Shown here: piece by piece, positions 12,347 through 24,612 of the stretch | How the letters are laid out: every line of letters begins with the position of its first letter | How positions within the stretch are numbered: the stretch's first letter is position 1 | Position numbers and translations under genes: made by a program | Origin: Cryptomeria japonica | Taxonomy: Eukaryota; Streptophyta; Pinopsida; Cupressales; Cupressaceae | DNA: 64,000 bases | Reading direction: 5' to 3' | Assembly (NCBI RefSeq): GCF_030272615.1 | Contig: NC_081406.1 | Span: 261,443,386 to 261,507,385, forward strand | The notes under the pieces: generated by a model | Told to the model about the DNA's origin: nothing | Databases searched by the model: none | What the model saw: only the letters and a program-made list of their open reading frames with translations

Positions 12347-13300
12347 AACAAAAGAAACATACTCATCATCATTTTAAGTGGAGAATTCGTTAGACCAAGA
12401 AATATTGGGTTTGGGGCTTTTCTTAGAAATCTTCTTAGAGGCCAACTCCCTTTAATCTCCTATATCAAACCATTATTCCAAATCCTTCAACGTGATGTCC
12501 TTAGAGTCAATGGACATATCCAAGTAATGGACTCAGACATTTTTGGCATACTTAATCTTAGGTTTATATTGAGAAGGCTTAAGGGGAATGGGAACAAATT
12601 TCGTATACTCCATAATAAGGAAGATAACACCCTCATGAAGAACAAGGGAATTTGAATTTTTCTTCTGATACTTGAGCCCAACAGACAAAGAAGACAAGAG
12701 ATAAAAAGAGAATGAAACCAACCGTTTATGGCAAAAATTATTAAGTAAAATAAAATGGTGACAAAATAAATTGGAAAATATACCATCTAAGGTGAAATAA
12801 CTCATAATAACCTCAACGATCTCAACCCAAAGGGGTTTGATATTCATAGGACCATAGGCACCAGATTTAGTCCTCTCCACCTTATCCTTTTCCTCATCTT
12901 TGAAAAACAAGGAAATGGCATTCTATAATGCTTTATAAGGAGACTAGTAATTTGCACCAAAGGTCTTCAGAGATAACCAGATCAATCTTGAAAACCAACA
13001 AAGTCCCATTATTCCATCCTTTGACAAAAAATTTGGTAGCCTGTGGGTCAAAGCCATGGGGCTTTCCTTATAAGGAGTGACACCTCCACATAAATCTTAC
13101 CCCGAATCTTTGGGTCCTTTTGCCATATTTCGCAAGAGCTGAGCTCCACTCGGTTTTTGTCCCCACCCATGATCTCAAAGGGACCACCCAACTTGCAACA
13201 AAGAAAAGTAGGGCCACTATGAACAAGGGAAAAGCCACAAACACACAATGAGATACAAAGGATAATCAAGCAATGTAAATAACTGCTCCCAGAAATAGCC
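12347..13300 (-). other. Unassigned open block, distal half (interrupted by Copia-1)
   Basis: Minus-strand reading gives short open segments in more than one frame: one at 13,048-13,302 containing a charged patch (GGDKNRVELSSCEIW), and one at 12,533-12,910 starting FFKDEEKDKVERTK. They are separated by stops, so no intact protein is present. Removing Copia-1 at its duplication places this directly upstream of the coiled-coil block at 4,684-5,425. It lies just beyond the end of the LINE RNase H region (about 13,430) and may be unrelated to that LINE. Function unknown. Confidence 0.3.
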
Positions 13301-13429
13301 ATAATCTATGTGACTTCAATGTTGAAGTGACAAGGGATCATAATGAAGCAATAAGACGACACCACCTTAGCAAGTGATGATTTCATGATTTAAAATATTA
13401 ATGACTTCAAGGGGCAAGAGATCATTAGA

Positions 13430-14497
13430 ATCCCATCCATGACTAGCCCCTAAGGACACACCAAGGTTTGCAAAGAAGTCCAAATTGAATTTCCCTCTTG
13501 ATAGACATAGGAAATAACACAAAGATTAAAGGTGTTGATAATATTAATGCAATCTAGGATCACACCATGAATAGTCCAACTAGATTTTTGGGTTTGCTTC
13601 AAACAATTGATAATATTGAGCGGATCACCCTAAAGCTAGACCTTTTTGAAGCCTTTTCACTAAGACAAATTCAAAGCAATGTAGGTTGCCTTCGCTTCAA
13701 CAAAGTGTTTTGTTTGGGTTCGCAGAGAGAGTGCCACCACCATAACAAACCTACCATTGTTATCTCTCAACACCAACCCCAACACCCCCCCTCCCCCCTC
13801 CCTCTCCCCCTCCCCAATTGGCCTCAGATTACCCTTAGTCGCCACATCAAAGTTAAGTTTGATCCAATCCCTTGGAGGAGCTCTCCATTCAATATTGTAT
13901 CTTTATTTCTTAGCATTCAAAAGAGAATTGGAGATATCAAAAGGCATCTTACACTTAGAATCCACATGTCGATCATAATCAGATACCAAAGCCTTAGGAT
14001 CCCCTTGGGGAGCAACAACCACACCTGTGAGAAAATTCTAGTTAATTTAAGAGAAAACTTTGAACGAAACATTCTAGGCAGAAAGAGAAGTTTCCTTGAA
14101 AATTTTGTTCTTTCTAGACACCCCAAGCAACATGAGGCAAAATAAGAGACCAAAGAAACAAAAGGGAAGGATTCAAGGTAAGAGTCCGTCATTGAGACCA
14201 GCCATCATGAATCGAGCAAAGGAAACACCCGACAAAGATTCCAAAGAGAAAGAATATATGAACAGACTTCCAACACATAGTCACAACCAAATAGAAGATG
14301 GAAAGAACTCTTAAAATTCTTTTGACAGAGAAAACGTCTATTGGGAAGCAACAAACCCCTCTTACAAAGATTACCAATAGTAAGCACTTTGGATTGAGTT
14401 GGCAACTAGAAAAAAATGTTGATCTTAGGCATAAGCTTCAGGTTTCACAACTACACCCAAAAAGGGGGCGGGTTGAATAAATCTAGTTGCTAGAGAA
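13430..14497 (-). mobile_element. LINE (plant L1-type), ORF2 3' part: zinc-binding and RNase H regions
   Basis: At 14,205-14,405 the minus strand encodes a reverse-transcriptase-associated zinc-binding region (TIGNLCKRGLLLPNR ... HLLFGCDYVLEV), with some expected Cys lost. At about 13,440-13,850 an RNase H-type region follows (ATKGN ... GLVLRDNNGRFV ... EAKATYIALN, then a C-terminal part VISYVYQEGNSIWTSL near 13,470). A G-rich insert-like stretch sits inside the RNase H start. The 14,497 end abuts Copia-2 and continues at 21,970. Several stops and frame changes are present, so it is dead. Confidence 0.82.
13776..13816 (-). repeat. G-run tract with quadruplex potential inside LINE RNase H
   Basis: On the minus strand the tract has at least five runs of three or more G separated by single A or short spacers (GGGGAGGGGGAGAGGGAGG and beyond). 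It encodes a Gly/Glu stretch between PIGEG and GVLGLVLRD of the RNase H region. It is probably a slippage expansion. Confidence 0.75.
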
Positions 14498-16018
14498 TGA
14501 TAACTCAATGATGAGCAAATAGTACCAAACCAATACTGAGAGGGGGGGGCGGGGTGAATCAGTACAGACAAAAATACAGTCCTAAACCGGTTTGACAACA
14601 GACACTTCAAATGACTGGCAGACAGTGACACCGGTTTGAAACATAGTGCAACCGGTAAAGCTAAGAATGTCTAAGACAAGCATTAACCAGTTACTCACTT
14701 AGCTTTTCACTCAACTCCAGACTACACTACCATTTCACCCTTATGCATAAATAGGTAATCTATCATCAGATCATAATAATAGCTAGTTCAACATGTTTTA
14801 TTGACAGGCATAAAACACAAAACCATCATATGCTTGACAGACAATAGCAAAGCATCACAAGATAAAAGCATCACACATGACACATATTTTTCACGTGGAA
14901 ACCCAACTGGGAAAAACCACGGTGGGGACAAATACCCACAAGTTGTTTTTGAACTCTTTAGAAGTCCGCTCTGTTAGGAGCCTTGTCCGGTTAGAGACAT
15001 TACAAAAGGTTCTGCTAGGAACCGATCATGTTAAAGATCACCCGGTTAAGGGATGGCTACAATACCCGGTTAAGGGTTAAACCCTGTTAAAGGTTACCTT
15101 GTTAGAGGATTTCAAGAACTCAATAGCTGAAGGATTCCGAACTCAGTAGCTTTGAATTACCCTGTTAAAGGATTTTCAGCAAGCCGGTTAAGGGATTTTC
15201 CAATTGTTGAGGTGGTTAGAGATCAACAGGTATTACAATGATCTGGTAACAACACTCAATGCCAATGTAGATCCGCTTAAGCTCCTCTTCACCTTCTGCA
15301 CTTACACTCTGCAGGTATCACTTCTCTCATTTTGGTCTGGAAAGAATCACGTATCCCTTCTCTTGGATACACACACACAACTTTTGCCAACAACCTCAAA
15401 AAGAGACACAACATCGACCTTATAGGAAAACAGATAGGTTGGTAGCATAAACCCTAAACCCTAAACCTATTAGGTTAAGGAATTCAAACGGTTCAATCCT
15501 GACCATTGAGAACACTCCATTAATTGCAACAATCTTGATCCAATCTCAAGACATTCTCCATCGTCCATTTTCATCGATTTCATGGCGGTTGATAACGCAT
15601 CACACGTTATCACCGTTTTATAGACTTCGCACATTCCCGAGGTAGATAGGAACAATCTCCTTCATGCAAGATCCTTCATGCACACAAGGCTGACGTGGCA
15701 ACATGATCTGTTCTTCATTACAATGCTAACTCATTACACAATGTCACCGGTTGAGTCATACAAGCTTGAAGCACTTCAACCGGAAACCCTGAAGTTGAGA
15801 CTACCAACCGATAGTCATACAACGCTTCCATGTGCCGGTTCCCATAACCATATGCCAGTTCACCTTGAACAAGCTCACCACTTCACTTTGGCACAAATGT
15901 CGGTTCACAGTGTTATACCAGTTCTCACATATGCCGGTTCACACCTCTTCAACATATTGACATCAATGACAACATACAATATCATTATGTCCACATACCG
16001 GTTCACATAATGTCAACA
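14498..16018 (-). repeat. Copia-2 3' LTR
   Basis: Contains CTGAGAGGGGGGG near its plus-strand left end, a feature shared with the LTRs at 49,738, 49,932, 55,814 and 61,471. A telomere-like phrase AAACCCTAAACCCTAAACC sits at 15,449-15,467. Many ACCGGT/CCGGTT words. Confidence 0.92.
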
Positions 16019-16389
16019 ATCTCCCCCTTTGGCATTGATGGCAATATACAAAGATATCTCTCTACTTCACATTTTCTCCCCCAATTTCTGCAGATATCTT
16101 CTCTGCTTCACATCTTCTCCCCCTTTGACAACAATGCCAAAGTGGAGGCGCAAGCTTTCATGTTCCATTATGCTACTCCCCTTGAGGAGTAGCATCCTTC
16201 AAAACATCAATCCTGAAAAAATATTTGACTATGCAATACATGACTGATGTGGAGCATATACGTTTAGTTCACCTCCTGAAGGGGCAGTACCCCTAGTTCA
16301 CCTCTTAAGTATATAAATGTAGTCTTTGGGAGAGGCTTGGTGAATATGTCTGCTAACTGTTCCTTACTTGAAACATGTTCCAGTGCAAT

Positions 16390-18720
16390 CTCTTTGTTCT
16401 GAACCTTTTCCCTTAAGAAATGTTACTTAAGCTCAAAGTCCTTGGTTCTAGAATGTGAAATTGGATTCTTGGAGATATTAATTGCACTAGTATTGTCACA
16501 AAATATACTTACTGGTTCAGATACAGGAACTTTGAAGCCATTCAATACATGCTTCATCCAAATTGCTTGAGTGCAGTTCATGAAAGCTGCAACATACTCT
16601 GCTTCCACTATAGACTAAGAGATACAACTCTGCTTCTTACTCATCCATGAGACTAGTCTACCACCGAGGAAGAATGCACCACCGGTTGTGCTCTTTTGGT
16701 CATCTACATTACCAGCCCAATCAGCATCTGTGAACACTTTCAAGTTGAAATCTTTGCTATATGGATACCACAATCCATAGTCAACAGTTCCCTTCAGATA
16801 CCTAAGAATCCGCTTGACTGCAACCAAGTGGGATTCTCTTGGACTTTTATAGAACCTTGTAGTAATGCCAACTGCATGTGCAATGTCCAGTCTGCTATGC
16901 ACTACATAATTCAATTTACCAATCATTGATTGGTATTCCTTTTCATCAACCAATGCTGAGTCATCCTCTTTGGATAGTTTACAACCGGTCACCATCAGTG
17001 TACCAACTGGTTTGCTATCTTCCATGCCAAAAGTCTTCAACACTTCTTTGACATATTTGGACTGAGCGATAAAGATTCCATCCTTCATCTGTTGGATCTG
17101 CAGTCCAATGAAGAACTTAATCTCCCCTATGAGTGACATTTCAAACACTTTCTTCATCTCATCTGCAAATTCATGACTCATCTTGTCATCTCCACCAAAG
17201 ATAATGTCATCAACAAATACCTCACAGATCAAGATCTGATCTCATTCAGACTTCAAGTAGATATTGCTATCTTCACTTGTTCTTTCAAATCCAATCTTCA
17301 CAATAGGGGAATGCAGACGTTCATACCATGCCCTAGGTGCCTGATTTAGTCCATATAGGGCTTTATGTAGCCTACATACCATGTCACTGTCTTCAGATAG
17401 GGCAAACCCATTTGGTTGCTCAATATACACCTCCTCTTCAAGTACACCATTTAGGAATGCAGATTTTACATCCATTTGATATACTTTGAAACCTTTAAAA
17501 GATGCATATGCAAGAAGCATACGGACCCCTTCCAATCTGGCTACAGGAGCAAAGGTTTCTCCATAGTCTTCTCCTTCTTCTTGAGCATATCCTTTGCATA
17601 CCAATCTGGCTTTGTTTCTAATCACTGTGCCATCCTCATTCAGCTTATTTTTGAAGACCCATTTGGTACCAATGACATTTTTATGCTCCGGTCTGGGTAC
17701 CAAAGACCATGTACCATTTTTCTCTATTTGGTCAAGTTCCTCTTCCGTTGCCTTGATCCAGTCTTCATCTTTATGTGCCTCTTTAAATGATTTAGGCTCA
17801 AATTCAGAGATCATACATGAGTTTTCTCTGACCTTTCTTCTTGTAAGGAATCCTACATCCTTATCTCCTATGATCTGATTAGGATCATGATTCAGCGTGA
17901 CATACCAAGGAATGGTCTTGATGGATTCCTCTTGCTTTTCTTCTTCATCCTCATCTCTATCAGTATCAACATCTACATTTGTCGATGTAGGAACATTGTT
18001 ACTAGTACTTGGTTGAATGACAACCGGTTCCCAAAAGGTTGGAACCGGTTCGTTTACTGCTTGCTCACTGTCGGTTTCCTCAGTTTTCTCAGAGGTTTCA
18101 TCAATTCTTATATTGATGCTTTCCATAATTCTCTGAGTCCTATTGTTGAAACACTTGAGAGCTTTGCTCTTGGTGGAATATCCAAGGAATATTCCCTCAT
18201 CACATTTCGCATGAAATTTGCTCTGGTGTTCACTCCTCTTGATGTAACATTTGCTACCACACACTCTAAAGTAGTTAACCATGGGTGTCTTACCGATCCA
18301 ATACTCATAAGGAGTTTTATCCTTACCTTTCTTGATGAGTACCCGGTTCATTGTGTAGACAGCAGTGCTCACCGCTTCTCTCCAAAAGGTGTGAGCTACC
18401 TTTCCTTGAATCAACATGGTTCTAGCTGCTTCAACCACAGTTCGGTTATTCCTCTCTGCTAGGCCATTCTGTTGTGGAGTCTGGGGGGCAGACAATTGCC
18501 TCTTGATGCCATGTTCTTCATAGTACTTGTTGAATTCACCGGAAGTGAATTCCCCTCCTTGATCAGTTCTCAGGCACTTGATCCTTTTACTGCTTTCCTT
18601 CTCCACTAAAGCTCTGAAAGCTTTGAACTTTACAAAGGCTTCAGACTTGTCTTTCAATAATGTGACCCACATCATTCTTGAGCAGTCATCAGTGAGATCA
18701 TGAAGCACCTATCACCCTAC
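16390..18720 (-). pseudogene. Copia-2 pol region (integrase, RT, RNase H)
   Basis: The integrase core is at about 18,100-18,710 (DDCSRMMWV, then [11 protein letters not shown]), an acidic linker at about 17,850-18,060, RT at about 16,980-17,800 ([43 protein letters not shown]), and RNase H at 16,420-16,760 (DADWAGNVDDQKSTTGG; DNTSAINISKNP). Fossil pol; long open segments survive but it is broken. Confidence 0.88.
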
Positions 18721-20410
18721 ACACTTCTATTTTTCATAGGACCACATAAATCAGTATGCACAAGATCAAGCAAGTTGTCAGCAGTGAAAGATTTACCTTT
18801 AAAGGTTGAGGATGACATTTTCTCCAATTGACACTCTCTACACAAGGTATTATCCGGTTTGCTTAGCACCGACAACCCTCTAACTGCCTTGATCTTACTA
18901 GCTTTCACAATGTTATCAAAGTTTACATGGCAGAGTCTCCTATGCCATATCCAGCTATCATCAAATTTTGCCATAAGACATGTACTTATATTTGCATTCA
19001 GATGAAATAGGTTACCTTTGGTCTGCATGCCGGTGGCCACCAATTCACCATTCTTTCCATTGATTCTGCAAACTCCATTCTTGAATTCCAGAGTGAGGCC
19101 ATTGTCATTCGGCTGGGCAACACTCAGAAGGTTGTGTCTAAGACCATCAACCCAATACACATTGTTAGCACTACTCTTTCCATTCAGAGAAATGGACCCT
19201 CTGCCTTTGACCGTGCATGGTGCATCATTGCCAAAGCGAACCACACCACCATCATACTCCTCTAATGATAGAAACTTGCTTCGGTCACCAGTCATATGGT
19301 GAGAACAACCACTGTCAATGATCCACTCATTGGAATTATCAAACCGGGAGACAAGAGTCTTCTTGTCTGACACATCTTCTTTGACAGCAACAAACACAAT
19401 ATCTTCATTTTCTTCATCCTCTGATTCTTCATCTATGACACCTTCATCAACTGCCACAAAATAGTTTCTTCGGTTTCCTCCTTTGAATTTCTTGAACCTT
19501 TCCGGTTTGTCCTTGTTGTCGCCATTAGGACAGTTTACAGTAATATGTCCTATCTGGTTGCAAGAAAAGCATTTCAAAGGTAGCTTACCTTTGTATTTGT
19601 CGGTTCCTTTTGGAAGTTTTCTGGAAAGGAGAGCTTCAAATGCCATCAGAATCTCCTCATCATCCATTTCTCTGCTCTGTCTTGGTTCACCACTAGTGCT
19701 AGCTTCTTTTCCTTTTCTGGATGGTACAACAGAAGCTTTAAAAGCTGATTCAGTCTTTTGAACATTGCCATCAAAACTATTTAGCTCATAGGCTGTCAAC
19801 TTTGCTATGATGGAGTCTAGGGATACCTTAGTCTTGTCTATTGATCTCAGCTCCTGAATAGCAGCAACCCTTATTGCATAGACCGGCAATAGGGATCTCA
19901 GGACTTTGCTTACCACAGTGGAATCTTCTATTTTACCACTTGCACTCTTGATATCTCCAACAATGGTTTTGATTCTTATTTCATACTATTGAATGGTCTC
20001 ACCTTCAACCATCCACATATCTTCAAACTTCCCTCTAAGGCTTTCTTCCTTGGCTTGTTTTACATGTTCGTCACCGCCATAGATATTTTCAAGAGTATCC
20101 CATACCTCTTTCGGATTTACCTTATCCTAAACATCAATAAACTCAATGTCAGATAAATTACTAATTAGGGCTTCCATGACTTGCCCATTCTCCTATATCT
20201 CTCTCTTTTGGTCATCGGTAAGGGTACCGGTAGGAGCAACATAGACAGTCTCAACATAGCTCTAGCGTTGAGCACCCATGCTTCTGATGAATATCTTCAT
20301 TCTGTCTTTCCATATACTGAAATTTTCTCTGTTAAACTTTGGACCTCCCCTCTTCATCATTAGACTGGGATCTTTACCTCAAGCGGTTAAGCTTATAGCA
20401 CAAAGGACCT
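18720..20410 (-). pseudogene. Copia-2 gag, protease and pre-integrase region
   Basis: A single CCHC knuckle (CFSCNQIGHITVNC) lies at 19,530-19,571. An aspartic-protease-type motif (WIIDSGCSHHMTGD) is at about 19,280-19,330, and the pre-integrase Cys/His region (WHRRLCHVN ... CREC) at about 18,830-18,960. The gag N-terminal part toward 20,400 is more decayed. Confidence 0.85.
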
Positions 20411-20431
20411 GGAGGACGCTCTGATACCAAT

Positions 20432-21964
20432 TGATAACTCAATGATGAGCGAATAGTACCAAACTGGTACTGAGAGGGGGGGGGTGAATCAGTACAAATA
20501 AAAATACAGTCCTAAACTGGTTTGACAGCAGACACTTCAAATGACTGGCAGACAGTGACACCGGTTTGAAACGGAGTGCAACTAGTAAAGCTAAGAATGT
20601 CTGAGACAAGCATTAACCAGTTACTCACTTAGCTTTTCACTCAACTCCAGACTACACTACCATTTCACCCTTATGCATAAACAGGTAATCTATCATCAAA
20701 TCATAATAACAGCTAGTTCAACATGTTTTATTGACAGGCATAAAACATAGAACCATCATATGCTTGACAGACAATAGCAAAGCATCACAAGATAAAAGCA
20801 TCACACATGACACACATATTTTTCACGTGGAAACCCAACTGGGAAAAACCACAGTGGATTTGAATACCCACAAGTTGTTTTTGAACTCTTTAGAAATCCG
20901 CTCTATTAGGAGCCTTGTCCGGTTAGAGACATTACAAAAGGTTCTGCTAGGAACTGATCCTGTTAGAGATCACTCGGTTAAGGGATGGCTACAATACCTG
21001 ATTAAGGGTTAAACCCTATTAAAGGTTACCTTGTTAGAGGATTTCAAGAACTCAATAGCTAAAGGATTCCGAACTCAATAGCTTTGAATTACCCTATTAA
21101 AGGATTTTCAGCAAACCGGTTAAGGCTACCCTATTAAGGGATTTTCCAACTGTTGAGGTGGTTAGAGATCAACAGGTATTATAATGATCTGGTAATAGCA
21201 TTCAATGACAATGTAGATCCGCTTAAGCTCCTCTTCACCTTCTGCACTTACACTCTGTAGGTATCACTTCTCTCCTTTTGGTCTGGCAAGAATCACGTAT
21301 CCCTTCTCTTGGATACACACACACAACTTTTGCCAACAACCTCAGAAAGAGACACAACATCGACCTTATAGGAAAACAGATAGGTCGATAGCATAAACCC
21401 TAAACCCTAAACTTGTTAGGTTAAAGAATTCAAACGGTTCAATCCTGACCGTTGAGAACACTCGATTAATTGTAACAGTCTTGATCCAATCTCAAGACAT
21501 TCTCCATCGTCCATTTTCATCGATTTCATGGCGGTTGATAACCCATCACACGTTATCATCGTTTTACAGACTTCGCACATTCCTGAGGTAGATAGGAACA
21601 ATCTCCTTCATGCAAGATCCTTCACACGCACAAGGCTGACGTGGCAACATGATCTGTTCTTCATTACAATGTTAACTAATCACACAATGTCACTGGTTGA
21701 GCCATACAGGCTTGAAGCACTTCAACCGGAAACCCTGAAGTTGAGACTACCAACCGGTAGTCATACAACGCTTCCATGTGCCAGTTCCCATAACCATATG
21801 CTGGTTCACCTTGAACAAGCACACCGCTTCACTTTGGCACAAATGTCGGTTCATAGTGTTATATCGGTTCTCACATATGTCAGTTCACACCTCTTCAACA
21901 TATTGACATCAATGACAACATAAAATGTCATTATGTCCACATACCGGTTCACATAATGCCAACA
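20432..21964 (-). repeat. Copia-2 5' LTR
   Basis: Partner of 14,498-16,018, on the primer-site side. It carries the same telomere-like phrase at 21,395-21,412. Confidence 0.92.
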
Positions 21965-21969
21965 GAGAA

Positions 21970-23714
21970 AAGCACTAGAAACCAAAAACATAGCATCTAA
22001 GGAATAATTCTAGACCATCTAATCATCCAATTGAGAGGAAGGGATGTGAACAGAAGAGAGAAAATTCTATAAAGTAGAAAGAGTTGAATCAACATAGGAT
22101 AAATATTCCCATTTACCATCAACAATATAATCAACAATGGAGCGGCCAAATCTCCTGATACAAGCTTCTTTAAAAGGAGAAGCCCAAGGGATATCCTTGA
22201 GAGGACAATTACCAAGTGACCAATCATCCCAAAAGAGAATGTTGTTACCATTTCCAAGGCCCCATCTTAACCCCTTAAAGAGAACAAATCTAGATTTTAA
22301 CATATAATTCTAGAGTGCAAAACCAAACAAGGCACCAAGTTGATAAATAATAAAGTCTCGGGGAACATTATAATGCTAAAATATTTGCTTAAGCATATCT
22401 GAGTCTTCATTGTTGACCAAGAGAAACCTCAAAACTTGCTTGGTTAGGAGGCAAAAGTTAAATTCTTTAATTCTTCTAATTCCCTAACCCCCAAGCCTCT
22501 TGGGAGAGCAAACTTGATCCCACTCCACAAGACCTAGTCTTTTCTTCTCTTCCATGCTAGACCATAAAAATTGTGTTGGATAAGCTCCATCTTCTCCCAA
22601 AATTTTCAAGGGATCTTAAAAAGACTTAGAGAATAGGCAAGTAGATTATGAAGAGTCACCTTGATAAGTTGAAGCTTGCCAGCTTGGCTCAGCAACGCCC
22701 CCTTCCACCTAACAAGCTTGGACTAAAACCTGTCCAAAATCCCATCCCAAAAAGAGTTTGAAGCAATGCTAAAACATAAAGGCATACGCAAATAAGAGGA
22801 GGGGATCTTAGCGAAAGAATATTCGAAGATCCTAGAAATCATTTGTTTTCTATGCTTAGGGTTATTAAGAAATAAGATGGAGCTCTTTGGGAAGTTGATT
22901 TTTTGCCCTAAGGCGAACTTGGACTTCAATAGAATAGCCCTTAACTATTTCGCCTCACGTATTGAAGCCTCCCCCATGATGATAGTGTCATCAACAAACT
23001 ATTGGTGAGAGCAAAATTGACAAGGAGAAGGGGAGAGGCCCTTAAAGTTCCCCTTAAAAATGCCTTCAAAATGAATCTACAAAGAGTTTCAACCATACTA
23101 ATAAATAGGAAGGGGTAAACAGGGTCCCTTGCCTCAAACCTCTGGAGCAAGAAAAGAATTTGGAGGGGGGACCATTAACAATAACAAAACACTTAGGAGT
23201 TGAGATCAACTACTCAACAATTTGAATCTGCTTGCTGCCAAAACCAAAAGCCTTAAGAACATTGAGAAGAAAGAACCAATTCCCTTTGTCATAGGCCTTC
23301 ATAAGATCCAACTTCAAAAGGAACCCGACTCTTTTATTCATCAAAAGAAAATAAATATTTTTATTAACTATCAAAATAAAGTCGAGAATCTGGCACTCAG
23401 AGACAACCATTTTGTTTTCTTAGAGATGATAGAGGGAAGAACCTCCTTGAGCCTAAGAACCAAGAATTTAGAAAAGATCTTATAAATAGAGCTACAAAGG
23501 CTGATAAGCCAGAAGTCACCTAAAAATTGTGCTCTAGCTTTCTTTGGGACCGGGACAATGAAGTTGTATTGAGCTCCTTGAGCAAACTTTTGCTCCCCAA
23601 AAATTCCTTAGCAACATCCGAGGTGTTCTTGGCCACTATATTCGAGAAATATTGGAAGAAAAACATCGGAAAGTAATCAAGCCCAAGTTCTTTATTACCC
23701 TCAAAGGAGAAGAC
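21970..23714 (-). mobile_element. LINE, ORF2 middle part: reverse transcriptase
   Basis: Minus-strand RT region of the same LINE. GLDYFPMFFFQYF (near 23,640-23,690) corresponds to the PGPDGF start of non-LTR RTs. RVGFLLKLDLMKAYD (about 23,290-23,340) is the catalytic A-motif region, SRGLRQG (about 23,130-23,150) the next block, and FVDD at 22,987-22,998 the catalytic aspartate pair. The QKINFPKSS and SSYLRMPL blocks follow (22,740-22,920), and a GNGNNILFWDDWSLG phrase (22,200-22,280) starts the post-RT region. Several stops and frame shifts interrupt it. Bounded on both sides by copia insertions. Confidence 0.87.
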
Positions 23715-24520
23715 TTTTGTTTGTAATTAGGGCGGCGGATTCCAATTGCCTTCGGCAACATTGGAATCCGCCTAAGGGGGCCAACCCCTTCTCCAACGCA
23801 TAAGGGTTGGGCCCTATACCTCCACGCTTCACTAAAATCTACACACCTCATGATAGGGCCTATCCTAACTTCGCATTAAGTAATTTAGTGAATTAAATAA
23901 TTAAAAGGATTTATTACTTTGCAAGGCCGACATACTAAAAGGATTCGCTCCACATATAAATGAGCATTCAACCCTCATCACAAATCATCAATTCAAGCAT
24001 TCACTTCATGTGAAATATACAAGTCTAGATAATGCGAACCTCAGGAAGAAAGTCTACATCTCCACATACAAAAATCATATGTCATATCAGCATTCTGTAT
24101 CTGTCAGTTGAGGTGTGAACTCTATCATTAGAAGAAAGCAAACCAAGTTGAAGCTAGTGTGAATTCATTGAGGGTCTACAAATCTGGGTTAAAGGAGCAG
24201 CAAGCCATCAGCAATCAACACACATATGACAGTCAACCAATCTGCCATTCTTTCTGTGATAACAACTTCTATTATACAAGTTCTTGAGATAAGTATTGTA
24301 ATGATTACATAACCGTAATCCATAATCAGATCCGAGGATCTTTTCTGGCTGGCTTTTTCCTCCTAGGAGGTTTTCCCAGGGTAACTGTGTCTTGTCTTTA
24401 TTTCATTCTTTTCTTCACAGTGTTTAAATTTGAAACTGTAAATCTCCTTACTAATTAACCTAATTAGTAAACAAATTATGATTCTCTAATTTTAGTTAAT
24501 CTGAAAGTGTTAAAATAACA
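23715..24520 (+). repeat. Copia-3 5' LTR
   Basis: 806 bp, ending ...AAAATAACA directly before the primer-binding site. TATAAAT at 23,955-23,961 is a plausible TATA box for the element transcript. An AATTCCAAT/ATTGGAATC inverted pair lies near the left end. Confidence 0.92.
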
Positions 24521-24612
24521 TGGTATCAGAGCTATAGGCTAGATCAACTTTCAGATTTTAGAATTAGTACTCCTTTATTTCCATATTGTTGTCGCATTTG
24601 CAGGTCAGGTCA

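Larger units (their letters stand above)
14498..21964 (-). mobile_element. Copia-2: Ty1/copia LTR retrotransposon fossil (Sirevirus-like)
   Basis: LTRs at 14,498-16,018 (1,521 bp) and 20,432-21,964 (1,533 bp), TG...CA, with exact duplication GAGAA (14,493-14,497 and 21,965-21,969). Minus orientation: the primer-binding site is TTGGTATCAGAGC (20,419-20,431, initiator tRNA-Met type), and the purine tract is CCAAAGGGGGAGAT (16,019-16,032). The coding order is gag, protease, integrase, RT, RNase H. Motifs such as VDDIIFGGDD, GEIKFFIGLQI and GMEDSKPVGT resemble the SIRE/Maximus branch. It is inserted in the LINE ORF2. The first 300 or so LTR bases show 16 substitutions (about 5 percent) plus a G-run length change. 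Structure is complete, with a handful of breaks (about five) in the coding part. Confidence 0.93.

Noticed and set aside
13567-14145. Plus-strand open frame of 192 codons
   Set aside because: Antisense shadow of the LINE RNase H and zinc-binding region.
15449-15467. Interstitial telomere array
   Set aside because: Only about 2.5 units, present at the same place in both LTRs; it belongs to the element.
17887-18462. Plus-strand open frame of 191 codons
   Set aside because: Antisense shadow of the Copia-2 integrase region.
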